From Paenibacillus_AA sp045062745 (GTDB taxonomy: Bacteria > Bacillota > Bacilli > Paenibacillales > NBRC-103111), in contig NZ_JBJGED010000016.1 of the NCBI RefSeq assembly GCF_045062745.1, positions 107,388 through 171,387 on the forward strand: 64,000 nucleotides of DNA, in the 5' to 3' direction. Made by a program: the position numbers and the translations under genes. The notes beneath the pieces were generated by a model. It worked only from the letters and a program-made list of their open reading frames with translations. It had not been told where the DNA came from and searched no databases. How positions within the stretch are numbered: the first letter of the stretch is position 1; every line of letters begins with the position of its first letter. Shown piece by piece: positions 35,998 to 44,284 of this stretch.

Positions 35998-36019
35998 TTC
36001 TAATAAATTCAAACATTGT
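35984..36019. repeat. Inverted repeat over the atp promoter
   Basis: Perfect 10-bp arms ACAATGTTTG (35984-35993) and CAAACATTGT (36010-36019) separated by 16 bases. The inner arm overlaps the -35 and spacer of the atp promoter, as an operator might. Bases 36020-36144 hold nothing else I can assign. Confidence 0.6.
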
Positions 36020-36144
36020 GTGAACGCGAGACCGCCATCCCTTGCGGGACAACGGATCTCGGCGATCGGTAACCCGACAGCATACAGTACGACTGTTTGG
36101 TTTCGCACAAAAAGTCGACAAGGTTCGCAAGGGGGGGCCGTTCG

Positions 36145-37287
36145 TTATGTCGTAAAGGGAGCCGGCTTGTCCGAAATCCGCCCGAAATGATGAAGAATCC
36201 CCTGCACGATTCGGCTGCACGCTTGTCCGTCCCCATACGGATTGGCCGCCCGGCTCATCTTGGCATAAGCCGCTTCGTCGGTCAGCAGCGTACGGGCCCG
36301 GGCGTAGATGAAGTCTTCGTTGGTGCCGACGAGCTCCAGCGTTCCGGCTTCGACGCCTTCCGGCCGTTCGGTTGTATCACGGAGCACGAGAACCGGAATA
36401 CCGAACGAAGGCGCTTCCTCCTGAATGCCCCCCGAATCGGTCAAGATCAGGTGGGTGCGCGGGAAGAAGTTGTACATGTCTACCAGATCGAGCGGGTCCA
36501 TCAGCTTGATGCGCGGATGGTTGCCCAGGATCTCGCGAGCCGGCCCTTGTACCGCCGGGCTCATGTGAACCGGGTACACGACCACGATATCCTCGAACTC
36601 ATCCACCAGCCGCAGCACTGCCCGGAAAATGTTGCGGTGCGGCTCGCCCTGGTTCTCCCGCCGGTGGGCGGTCATCAGCACGAGGCGCCGGTCGCCGGCC
36701 CAGTCGAGCACGGGGTGGGAGTACTCTTCCTTGGTCACGTATTGCGCGACGTCAGTCACCGTGTTCCCTGTGATATAAATGGCCGATTCCGGCTTGTTCT
36801 CGCGGCGGAGGTTGTTCGCGGACCAATCGGTCGGCGCGAAATGAACGTCGGAGAGCACACCCGTCAACTGGCGGTTCATCTCCTCCGGATAAGGCGAATA
36901 TTTGTTCCACGTCCGCAGCCCCGCTTCCACATGGCCGACGGCGATCTGCTGCATGAAGGCGGCATAGCTCGCCACGAACGTCGTGCTGGTGTCGCCATGC
37001 ACGAGGACCATATCCGGCTTCGCTTCGCGGAACACCGGCTCCAGGTCCTGCAGCATGCGGATCGTCAGTTCGTTGATCGTCTGGCCGGCCTTCATCACGT
37101 TCAGGTCGTAATCCGGCTTGATGCGGAAGACGTCCAACACTTGATCGAGCATCTCCCGGTGCTGCGCCGTGACGCAGACGATCGATTCGATGTGCTCCGG
37201 ATGCTTCTCCAGCTCGAGGACGAGCGGAGCCATCTTCACCGCTTCCGGTCTCGTTCCGAAGATGGTCATGATTTTCAGACGTTGCAT
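36145..37287 (-). CDS. mnaA: UDP-N-acetylglucosamine 2-epimerase (non-hydrolysing)
   Basis: Interconverts UDP-GlcNAc and UDP-ManNAc, the ManNAc donor needed by TagA-type enzymes. 380 residues from the ATG at 37287. Family motifs are FGTRPEAVKMAPL (about 8-20), VLVHGDTSTTF (about 93), GHVEAGLRT (about 113) and LTDSGGIQEEAP (about 288), with the catalytic Asp, Glu and His positions in place. It is the gene usually called wecB or mnaA, and links to tagA and csaB near the left end of the window. Confidence 0.94.
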   Translation of the reverse strand: MQRLKIMTIFGTRPEAVKMAPLVLELEKHPEHIESIVCVTAQHREMLDQVLDVFRIKPDYDLNVMKAGQTINELTIRMLQDLEPVFREAKPDMVLVHGDTSTTFVASYAAFMQQIAVGHVEAGLRTWNKYSPYPEEMNRQLTGVLSDVHFAPTDWSANNLRRENKPESAIYITGNTVTDVAQYVTKEEYSHPVLDWAGDRRLVLMTAHRRENQGEPHRNIFRAVLRLVDEFEDIVVVYPVHMSPAVQGPAREILGNHPRIKLMDPLDLVDMYNFFPRTHLILTDSGGIQEEAPSFGIPVLVLRDTTERPEGVEAGTLELVGTNEDFIYARARTLLTDEAAYAKMSRAANPYGDGQACSRIVQGILHHFGRISDKPAPFTT

Positions 37288-37335
37288 CGTTCCCTCTCCC
37301 TTTCTTTCCCTATCCCTAATACCCAATGGAATTCT

Positions 37336-37965
37336 CTATTTGGTCCCGAACAGCCGGTCCCCCGCATCGCCGAGGCCGGGTATGATGTATCCATGATCGT
37401 TCAAGTAATCGTCGATCGCTGCGACATAGATGTCCACATCCGGATGAGCCTGCTGGACCGCCGCGATCCCTTCGGGCGCCGCGATGAGACACATCAGCTT
37501 GATCTGGTTGCACTGCCGGTTCTTCAGCGCCTGAATCGCCGCGATGGCGGATCCTCCCGTTGCGAGCATCGGATCGATCACGATGAGCAGCCGTTCCTCC
37601 ACGTCCGTCGGCAGCTTCACGTAATACTCCACGGGCTTGAGCGTCTCCGGATCGCGATACAAGCCGACGTGACCGACTTTGGCCGCCGGAATCAGCTTCA
37701 GGATGCCTTCCACCATCCCGAGCCCCGCGCGGAGGATCGGAATCAGCCCGAGCATCCGTCCGGAGATCACCCGGCAATCGGCCATGCTGACCGGCGTCTT
37801 CACGGAGACGTGCTGGAGCGGAATGTCCCTCGTGATTTCGTACGCCATCAAGGTCGCGACTTCATCGACGAGCTCCCGGAAATCTTTGGTGGTCGTATTC
37901 TCGTCGCGTATGTATGTGAGCTTATGCTGTATCAAGGGATGGTCACATACGAAAACCTTGCTCAT
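37336..37965 (-). CDS. upp: Uracil phosphoribosyltransferase
   Basis: Salvages uracil to UMP with PRPP. 209 residues from the ATG at 37965, with AGGAGG eight bases upstream; homologues begin at MSKVFVCDHPLIQHKLTYIR as here. The PRPP loop is DPMLATGGSA (about 131-140), and GLGDAGDRLFGTK ends the protein. A possible -10 (TATAAT, 38041-38036) lies upstream. It sits between glyA and mnaA as in Bacillus. Confidence 0.96.
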   Translation of the reverse strand: MSKVFVCDHPLIQHKLTYIRDENTTTKDFRELVDEVATLMAYEITRDIPLQHVSVKTPVSMADCRVISGRMLGLIPILRAGLGMVEGILKLIPAAKVGHVGLYRDPETLKPVEYYVKLPTDVEERLLIVIDPMLATGGSAIAAIQALKNRQCNQIKLMCLIAAPEGIAAVQQAHPDVDIYVAAIDDYLNDHGYIIPGLGDAGDRLFGTK

Positions 37966-38135
37966 GCGAATTCCTCCTGAACCTAATGAGTCTGCCATCG
38001 TGTTCCATGCGCGACTTCGTCCAAATACCCGTCCTATTATATCATTGTATTTTGCGCGTTGCACGATTCATTTACACGCCAGCTTCTGGCAGGCATTTCT
38101 GAATCAAAGGCCACCGGTTATGCCTGCGCAGCCGC

Positions 38136-38180
38136 ACAAAAACACCTCCGGATGCCGCCTGCAGCGGCGCTTCGGAGGTG
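38136..38180 (-). terminator. Terminator of glyA
   Basis: Long stem CACCTCCGAAGCGCCGC with GGCGGC and CGGAGGTG on the 3' side, TGCA loop, then TTTTTGTG on the minus strand. Confidence 0.85.
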
Positions 38181-38213
38181 CGTGATTTCGGGATCCATAA
38201 CCCTTCGTAATAC

Positions 38214-39461
38214 TTAGTAGGACAAGCCGGCGTAAAGCGGATATTGGCTCGTCAGCTGCTTCACCAAGCCGCGGGCTTCGTTCAACACGCTCTCGTCCTT
38301 CGGGCTCTTCAGCGTCATCGCGATGATCTTGGCGATCTGCTTCATCGCGGCCGCGTCCATGCCCCGGCTCGTAGCGGCCGGCGTCCCGATCCGGATGCCG
38401 CTCGTGATGAACGGGCTCGTCGGATCGAACGGAATCGCGTTCTTGTTCACCGTCACGCCAACTTCGTCGAGCACATGCTCGGCGTCCTTGCCGGTGATGT
38501 TGATGCTGCGGAGGTCTACTAGCATCAAGTGGTTGTCGGTGCCGCCGGAGACGATGTTCAGGCCCTCGGCCATCAGCCCTTCGGCCAACACTTGGGCGTT
38601 GCCGATCACGTTCTTCGAGTAGGTCGCGAATTCAGGCTGCAGCGCTTCGCCGAACGATACCGCTTTGCCGGCGATGACGTGCATGAGCGGACCGCCTTGC
38701 GAGCCCGGGAACACGGCCTTGTCGATCGCTTGCGCCCACGCCTTGCGGCACAAGATCATCCCGCCGCGCGGCCCGCGCAGCGTCTTGTGCGTCGTCGTCG
38801 TCACGAAATGCGCGTACGGGACCGGGCTTGGGTGCAGGCCGGTGGCCACCAGACCGGCGATGTGCGCCATGTCTACCATGAACAGCGCGCCTACATCGTT
38901 CGCAATTTGGCCCAGAGCCGCGAAATCGATAATACGCGGATAAGCGCTAGCGCCGGCTACGATCAAGCGAGGCTTGTGCTTGAACGCGAGCTTGCGCACT
39001 TCGTCATAGTCGATGCGGAAGTCTTTCTCGCTTACCCCGTAAGCGACGAAGTTGTAGAGCAGGCCGGAAGCGTTCACCGGACTGCCGTGCGTCAAGTGGC
39101 CTCCGTGGGCCAAGTTCATCCCGAGCACGGTATCGCCGGGCTGCAGGGCGGCCAAGTAAACAGCCATGTTCGCTTGCGCGCCCGAGTGAGGCTGCACGTT
39201 CACGTGCTCCGCGCCGAACAGTTCCTTGGCCCGGTCGCGGGCGATCGTTTCGACGATGTCCACATACTCGCAGCCGCCGTAGTAGCGCTTGCCGGGATAG
39301 CCTTCGGCGTATTTGTTCGTCAAGACCGTGCCCATCGCTTCCATAACCGCTTCGCTGACGAAGTTCTCCGATGCGATCAGTTCGATTTTATCTTGCTGCC
39401 GGCCGCGTTCCAGTTGAATGGCTTCCATAATTTTCGGGTCGCTTTTGCGCAAATGTTCCAT
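38214..39461 (-). CDS. glyA: Serine hydroxymethyltransferase
   Basis: The PLP enzyme that converts serine and tetrahydrofolate to glycine and methylene-THF. 415 residues. The PLP Lys is in VTTTTHKTLRGPRGG (about 228), NKYAEGYPGKRYYGG is the substrate region, and LAHGGHLTHGSPVN the THF region. No riboswitch is visible in the short space upstream; ywlG lies 36 bases away. Confidence 0.97.
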   Translation of the reverse strand: MEHLRKSDPKIMEAIQLERGRQQDKIELIASENFVSEAVMEAMGTVLTNKYAEGYPGKRYYGGCEYVDIVETIARDRAKELFGAEHVNVQPHSGAQANMAVYLAALQPGDTVLGMNLAHGGHLTHGSPVNASGLLYNFVAYGVSEKDFRIDYDEVRKLAFKHKPRLIVAGASAYPRIIDFAALGQIANDVGALFMVDMAHIAGLVATGLHPSPVPYAHFVTTTTHKTLRGPRGGMILCRKAWAQAIDKAVFPGSQGGPLMHVIAGKAVSFGEALQPEFATYSKNVIGNAQVLAEGLMAEGLNIVSGGTDNHLMLVDLRSINITGKDAEHVLDEVGVTVNKNAIPFDPTSPFITSGIRIGTPAATSRGMDAAAMKQIAKIIAMTLKSPKDESVLNEARGLVKQLTSQYPLYAGLSY

Positions 39462-39497
39462 GAGTCCGATTCCTCCCGGGATAAGTAAATAGTTGAA

Positions 39498-40064
39498 TTA
39501 TTGATAAACCGCCCGGACGCCGCCGATCAGCTTAGGCCGGGTATAGGCCATCGTCACGTGCGCCTGTCCGATCGTGCGGATCGAGGGACGTACCGGGACC
39601 GCGACACGACGCAAATGCATACCGATGAACGTATCGCCGATATCGACGCCGGCATGGGCTTGGATCGACTCCACGACGCAGGGATTCGATAGATGCCGGT
39701 ACGCATACGCCGCCATCGAGCCGCCCGCTTGGCGTACGGGGACGACGGTCACTTCCTCAAGCGTCGGGTTGGAGTCGAGCAGCTCACGCTCCACCACCAA
39801 CGCCCGATTCAGATGCTCGCAGCATTGATAGGCGGGCTGAAACCCGACCTCGCCCCGCACTTGCTCGACTGCGCGGAAGATCGCTTCTGCGACATCCTCG
39901 GTCCCGGCCGTGCCGATCCGCTGGCCGACGACCTCGCTCGTGCTCGTGCCGATGACGACCACCTGGCCGCGGCGGATGTTACCCGCCTGCACGAGCTCGC
40001 GCAAAATCTGCTCCACGTCCGCCGTGATGTCGGCGGCTTGCAGCTCATTCGATTGCTTAGACAT
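39498..40064 (-). CDS. ywlG: TIGR01440 / YwlG family protein
   Basis: A conserved Firmicutes protein of unknown function, 188 residues from the ATG at 40064. I recognise the family from VVIGTSTSEVVGQRIGTAGTE-like N-terminal sequence, FQPAYQCCEHLNRALVVER (about 95-113, with two adjacent Cys and a His) and VDIGDTFIGMHLRRVAVPVR. It lies between rpiB and glyA exactly as in B. subtilis. The longer upstream frame overlaps rpiB and is not supported. Confidence 0.85.
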   Translation of the reverse strand: MSKQSNELQAADITADVEQILRELVQAGNIRRGQVVVIGTSTSEVVGQRIGTAGTEDVAEAIFRAVEQVRGEVGFQPAYQCCEHLNRALVVERELLDSNPTLEEVTVVPVRQAGGSMAAYAYRHLSNPCVVESIQAHAGVDIGDTFIGMHLRRVAVPVRPSIRTIGQAHVTMAYTRPKLIGGVRAVYQ

Positions 40065-40087
40065 TTCCTGATCACCCCAAGCTTGAA

Positions 40088-40546
40088 TTAAGGATGAATG
40101 GCGAATTTGTCTTCCATTTCTTTGATTTTCCGAATCCGGTTGGCGTGCCGCGGGCCTTCGGAGAACGGCGTGTCCAGCCAAATCTTGATGATCTCAAGGG
40201 CGACTCCCGGTCCAATGACCCGTTCTCCCATTGCCAAGACATTCGAGTCGTTGTGCTCCCGTGTTGCTTTGGCCGAGAACAGATCATGCACCAAGGCACA
40301 GCGAATGCCCGGCACCTTGTTCGCCGCGATCGTCATGCCGATGCCCGTGCCGCAGATGAGAATGCCCCGGTCGGCTTGACCGCTCGCCACTTGCTCGCAG
40401 ACGGGCAGCGCATAGTCCGGGTAATCGATCGAATCGGCGCAATGGCAGCCGAAATCTTCCACATCATGTCCCGCTTCCTTCAAATAAGCGATCACGTCGT
40501 CCTTTAGCCGAAAGCCGGCATGGTCCGCCCCAATTGCGATTTTCAT
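40088..40546 (-). CDS. rpiB: Ribose-5-phosphate isomerase B
   Basis: Interconverts ribose-5-P and ribulose-5-P (or the allose analogue). 152 residues. GADHAGFRLK near the N-terminus and GILICGTGIGMTIAANK (about 62-78) with the catalytic Cys and anion hole identify RpiB/LacAB; the next conserved element is RCALVHDLFSAKATREHND. Confidence 0.94.
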   Translation of the reverse strand: MKIAIGADHAGFRLKDDVIAYLKEAGHDVEDFGCHCADSIDYPDYALPVCEQVASGQADRGILICGTGIGMTIAANKVPGIRCALVHDLFSAKATREHNDSNVLAMGERVIGPGVALEIIKIWLDTPFSEGPRHANRIRKIKEMEDKFAIHP

Positions 40547-40602
40547 ACGATTACTCCTCCTTCCAATCTACCTGTAGTATAACCGAAACAAGGCCCAAGA
40601 TG

Positions 40603-40645
40603 AAAAAAAGAGCAGGCGATCGTCCGAAAACGATCGTTGCTCTTT
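40603..40645 (-). terminator. Terminator of ywlE
   Basis: Stem AAGAGCA-GATCG/CGATC-TGCTCTT followed by TTTTTTC on the minus strand. Bases 40646-40810, between this and the ywlE stop, hold nothing I can assign. Confidence 0.8.
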
Positions 40646-40810
40646 GCCCAGGCGACCGGCCGTATGCCTCGATGCTCCATTGGGGTCCTCCCCGATTGTC
40701 GCCAGTTACACCGAGTCCAACATCTTATCTTCATCATACCTCAATCGCCTTATAGTGTAAAGGGTCTACCGCCTAGGCGGCCGCCCCGCTCGGATGCCGC
40801 CGTTTCCCGC

Positions 40811-41398
40811 TCACCGCATGGAATCGAGCTTCTCGATCAGCTTGCGCAGGGCGCTCTCGATCTCCTCCGCGCACGCTTCGTACTCCATCAGCGATCCGCC
40901 GAACGGGTCCTGAATATCCATGCTCGGCAGCTGCCGTTCCAGCTCCTCCAGCCGGTCGAGCTCCTGCTCCTCGATTCGCTCCATGAGCGCTTGCTTCACG
41001 AGCAGCTCGGACATAAGCTCTCCCCGCTCCGACAGGAGCCGCATCAAGCCCGGATCGTCCATCACGAATTCTTTGAGCGTGAACACTTTGTCCAGCGCTT
41101 CGGGAAACCGGGAGAGCACCGCTTGCTTATGGGAACCCGTCATCGTAAGAATCAAGTCCGCCCATTCGACCCAATCGGCCTTCAGACTGTCGGACCGCCG
41201 CTTGTCCACGCCGCCCTTGCGGCTCAGAACCGTCGCGGCATGCTGGGACACCGGGGACCCGCCATTCGTGGACACGCCGGCCGATCGTGCTTCCCAATTG
41301 CCCTGCCTCGACTTCGTCAGCACGTGGAACAGGCCTTCCGCCATCGGGCTTCGGCACGTATTCCCGGTGCATACGAACAAAATCCGCTGAACGCTCAT
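40811..41398 (-). CDS. ywlE: Low-molecular-weight protein (arginine) phosphatase YwlE
   Basis: LMW-PTP fold with the P-loop CTGNTCRSP at residues 9-17 of a 195-residue protein. The Thr after the first Cys is the feature linked to phospho-arginine specificity in B. subtilis YwlE, so this may reverse McsB protein-arginine phosphorylation. The general-acid Asp is in IQDPFGG (about 162). It is longer than B. subtilis YwlE, with an extra charged stretch (about 80-150). The ATG is at 41398; the longer frame into mntP is not supported. Confidence 0.85.
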   Translation of the reverse strand: MSVQRILFVCTGNTCRSPMAEGLFHVLTKSRQGNWEARSAGVSTNGGSPVSQHAATVLSRKGGVDKRRSDSLKADWVEWADLILTMTGSHKQAVLSRFPEALDKVFTLKEFVMDDPGLMRLLSERGELMSELLVKQALMERIEEQELDRLEELERQLPSMDIQDPFGGSLMEYEACAEEIESALRKLIEKLDSMR

Positions 41399-41412
41399 CC
41401 CACCCCACCCTT

Positions 41413-41985
41413 TCAAAATAGAAATCGGATGCCGAACGCGACCAGGATGAGGCCCCCGATCGCTTCGCCGTATCGGCCCGTCCACCGTCCGGCGTTGCGG
41501 CCGAGCAGCAAGCCCGCGATGGACATGATTCCGCCGAATAAGCCGAACATGAGCACGGTCAAAGCAATATCGGTAGCGAACAACCCTAGCGATACGCCCA
41601 CCGACATCGAATCGATGCTGACGCTGATCGCGAACAACAGGACGCCCCACAGCGTTCTATAGTCGAACGCCGTGATGGACGTCGTATGAAAGGCGCTGTA
41701 GATCATATGGCCTCCGAGGAGAAGCAGCAGCCCGCCTCCGGCCAGGAGCGCTACGTCTCCCAGCAGGGCGCTGGCATACTGGCCCATGAACATCCCCGTT
41801 AATGGCATCATAACATGGAACAGCGCAATGACCAAACTGATGCGGAGGATATGCAGCAGGCGGATGCCCTGCAACCCGATGCCAATCCCGAGGGAGAAGG
41901 CGTCCATGCCCAAGGCGAAGGCCATCATGCAAATCGTAATGAATTGCCCGGCATGTGCCGAGGCGTTAATGGTAACGGCGGTCAT
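41413..41985 (-). CDS. mntP: Manganese efflux pump MntP
   Basis: A six-helix inner-membrane exporter, 190 residues. The conserved acidic membrane motifs are ALGMDAFSLGIGIG (about 24-37) and SVSIDSMSVGVSLG (about 121-134). It corresponds to B. subtilis ywlD. GGGGGAG lies five bases before the ATG and can be paired in a leader hairpin (41991-42044), suggesting translational control. No yybP-ykoY riboswitch is seen in the 87-base gap. Confidence 0.88.
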   Translation of the reverse strand: MTAVTINASAHAGQFITICMMAFALGMDAFSLGIGIGLQGIRLLHILRISLVIALFHVMMPLTGMFMGQYASALLGDVALLAGGGLLLLLGGHMIYSAFHTTSITAFDYRTLWGVLLFAISVSIDSMSVGVSLGLFATDIALTVLMFGLFGGIMSIAGLLLGRNAGRWTGRYGEAIGGLILVAFGIRFLF

Positions 41986-41990
41986 GGAAT

Positions 41991-42044
41991 CTCCCCCACA
42001 TCCTTGTCCTGCACTTCTTAACCAACATATGCGGACAAGTGGGG
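41991..42044 (-). other. Shine-Dalgarno-masking hairpin before mntP
   Basis: CCCCAC (42044-42039) pairs with GTGGGG (41999-41994), and TTGTCC (42038-42033) pairs with GGACAA (42009-42004), with a 4-base bulge between the helices. The outer helix covers part of the mntP ribosome site. Confidence 0.5.
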
Positions 42045-42072
42045 AAACATGTACACGACAGCAGCCGATCCG

Positions 42073-43209
42073 TCAGGCGTCGACCAGTCGGCCGCCCGCC
42101 GCCTTCAGCATGCGGTTCATAAGCGCCGCACCCAACCCTTCCTCCGGGTACGTCTCCGCCCAGATGGCGGTGACGCCCGCTTCGTCGAACCGCCGCAGGG
42201 CGGCGTACAGGCTGTGTGCGGCCGCTTCGAGGTCGTCGGCGCTGCCGCAGGCGAGCACGAGATCGGCGTCGAAGAGCGGCGCCCGCTCCCGCGTCGTCAG
42301 GATGCCGGTGCGGTCCCCGACGCGGCGCGCTTCGTTCACACGCGCCTGAATCCACGCGACGGCGGCGTCCGTCGCCGCGGGGTTGGCTGCGCCGCCGGCA
42401 GGCGGCTGCGTGCGCACGAGCGTCATCGCGCCCCGCGGCGCGTAGTGCGCGTACTTCACGCCGGGCGACTTCGGCGTGTAGGCCGCCGCGTCGCCGGGCG
42501 ACGCGGCTTCGGCGCCGGCGGCTGCGCCGGGCGCCACGATCGTGCAGGCGGGCGCCGCCGCCTGCAGCTGGCCCGCGGTCACGCCGCCGGGCCGCAGGAT
42601 GTGCACCTGGTCGCCGACCACCTCGACGACCGTCGACTCGAGCCCGACGCCGGTCGGTCCGCCGTCGACCAGACCCGCGATGCGCCCGTCCAGGTCCTCG
42701 TGGACGTGCGCCGCCAGCGTCGGGCTGGGGCGTCCCGAGCGGTTCGCGCTCGGGGCCGCCACCGGGCAGCCCGCCGCCCGGATCAGCGCCCGCGCCACGG
42801 GGTGCGCGGGCATGCGCACGGCGACGGTCGCGAGCCCGGCCGTGACCCGCGGGCTCACGGCGCCGGGACGCGCCGGCAGCACGAGCGTGAGCGGCCCGGG
42901 CCAGAACCGGGCCATCAAGAGGCGGGCGGTGTCGCTGAAGCCTTCCTCGGCGACGAGCCCGTCCAGCTCCGTCCAATCGGCGATATGCACGATGAGCGGA
43001 TTGTCGGACGGCCGTCCCTTCGCGCGGAAGACCGCCTCCACCGCCGCGGTGTTCGTGGCGTCCGCCCCGAGCCCGTACACGGTCTCGGTGGGAAACGCCA
43101 CGGTCTCGCCGGCGGCGAGCAGGCGCGCCGCTTCCAACAGGGAAGCCGGGACGTCGCCCTCCACGGCTTCGTCCACGGCTTGAGGATTGACTTGCCATGT
43201 AATGGTCAT
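42073..43209 (-). CDS. ywlC: L-threonylcarbamoyladenylate synthase (Sua5 type)
   Basis: Makes threonylcarbamoyl-AMP for the t6A37 modification of ANN-decoding tRNAs. 378 residues: an N-terminal YrdC domain (about 30-210; GETVAFPTETVYGLGADATN, KGRPSDNPLIVHI, PSANRSGRPSPT) joined by a linker to the C-terminal Sua5 domain (about 245-375). The ATG at 43209 has AAGGAT upstream. The GC-rich frame throws long antisense ORFs, which I rejected. It lies between spoIIR and mntP as in B. subtilis. Confidence 0.93.
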   Translation of the reverse strand: MTITWQVNPQAVDEAVEGDVPASLLEAARLLAAGETVAFPTETVYGLGADATNTAAVEAVFRAKGRPSDNPLIVHIADWTELDGLVAEEGFSDTARLLMARFWPGPLTLVLPARPGAVSPRVTAGLATVAVRMPAHPVARALIRAAGCPVAAPSANRSGRPSPTLAAHVHEDLDGRIAGLVDGGPTGVGLESTVVEVVGDQVHILRPGGVTAGQLQAAAPACTIVAPGAAAGAEAASPGDAAAYTPKSPGVKYAHYAPRGAMTLVRTQPPAGGAANPAATDAAVAWIQARVNEARRVGDRTGILTTRERAPLFDADLVLACGSADDLEAAAHSLYAALRRFDEAGVTAIWAETYPEEGLGAALMNRMLKAAGGRLVDA

Positions 43210-43323
43210 TCGAAATGCATCCTTATCTAGATGGGGATGAAGTAGCTTGCCAATTCTCCTATTATAGCGTGCCGGGCCCCGGACTGTCATGCAGAGCCTC
43301 CCGATCAGACGGCTGGGCGGCGC

Positions 43324-44142
43324 TTAGGCAAACAAGCTCTTCACCACATGCCCGATCTTATGGCCGATCTTCTTGCCGATTTCCCACACGAAAAACTTCA
43401 CTTCCGCTTTCGGAGCGCCATCTTCACTGGCACCTGCTTGAACTGCTTCGCTCTTCTCACCTACGTTTGCCGCGGAGTCCGCTTTTCCGACGGGCTTAAC
43501 CGTCGGCGTAGCCTTCGGGTCTTTGGAAGCCTGGCCTTCCTTGGAACCATTGGTAGCCTTAGTTTCCTTCGAATCCTTACCAGCCTGAGCATCCTTAACC
43601 GTTGGTTCCGCCGCAGGCGCCGGAGTCGGAGCCGGTGCGGCTTTCGCCTTGACGCCTACGAAGCACAGCGGCGGGAATAGCACGCACCACCAGTTTTGGC
43701 CTTGCCCGCTGCCGAGGACGATGCGGAGTGCTTCATAGGTGCCGGCGGGATATACTTTATTGCCGAATGGTTTGGCCGGGAACGGCACTTGCCCGAGCTC
43801 GACCTGATAATCCTCGGCGTAGCCGTTCGCCTTCAGTACGCGTCCAACCACTTGCTCCAATGCCGGGATGTTCGCCCGGATGGCGGCACGCGCTTCATCC
43901 AGACTGGTTGGATCAAGCACCCAGCTGCCGATCTCCTTGACGACCTCGAGCTGCACTTGGCGCTTGATCCATTGATCCTGGGGGCTGTCCGAGTTCGCGA
44001 GAATGCGAATCCGGATCGAATCTTGCGGTATGGTAGAATCCAAGACGGCGGCTTGGATTTGATTGGATTCCCAGCAGAACATCATGATCATAATGGCGAA
44101 CGCTACGAAAAAATAAGGACGATATGAGACCCGCTTAACCAA
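43324..44142 (-). CDS. spoIIR: Stage II sporulation protein R
   Basis: The forespore signal protein that triggers SpoIIGA cleavage of pro-SigE. It has an N-terminal hydrophobic segment (about 9-28), then IRIRILANSDSPQDQWIKRQVQ and the Cys-containing WWCVLFPPLCFVGV (about 155-168). After that this protein carries about 100 extra residues: a Lys/Ala/Ser/Pro-rich linker and a final basic helix (VWEIGKKIGHKIGHVVKSLF). TTG at 44142 has AAGGGAG nine bases upstream; TTG at 44151 touches that site and is less likely. A SigF-like promoter precedes it. Confidence 0.9.
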   Translation of the reverse strand: MVKRVSYRPYFFVAFAIMIMMFCWESNQIQAAVLDSTIPQDSIRIRILANSDSPQDQWIKRQVQLEVVKEIGSWVLDPTSLDEARAAIRANIPALEQVVGRVLKANGYAEDYQVELGQVPFPAKPFGNKVYPAGTYEALRIVLGSGQGQNWWCVLFPPLCFVGVKAKAAPAPTPAPAAEPTVKDAQAGKDSKETKATNGSKEGQASKDPKATPTVKPVGKADSAANVGEKSEAVQAGASEDGAPKAEVKFFVWEIGKKIGHKIGHVVKSLFA

Positions 44143-44172
44143 ATGAAACAACTCCCTTCCCTACCTAGTCCA

Positions 44173-44201
44173 AGTATCGCCAGGCGGGAAGAGAGTTAAA
44201 C
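44173..44201 (-). promoter_or_regulatory. Candidate SigF promoter of spoIIR
   Basis: -35 GTTTA (44201-44197), a 15-base spacer and -10 GGCGATACT (44181-44173), matching GG-N2-A-N-A-N-T. spoIIR is a SigF gene in B. subtilis. Confidence 0.5.
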
Positions 44202-44284
44202 CTAGTACTCTATGATTTTTTCTATAGGAATCTAGTAATCTACCAACCGGTGAATGCTAGCGAATCCATTCATCGCCGCCCACA

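Noticed and set aside
36097..37980. 627-codon plus-strand open frame
   Set aside because: It is antisense to mnaA and upp, has no family character (His/Arg/Asp-rich) and no ribosome site; it arises from GC-rich codon usage on the coding strand.
41966..43230. Two frames of about 400 codons (one on each strand) over ywlC
   Set aside because: Both are Arg/Gly/Ala-rich shadows of the Sua5-type gene, which has clear motifs and a ribosome site.
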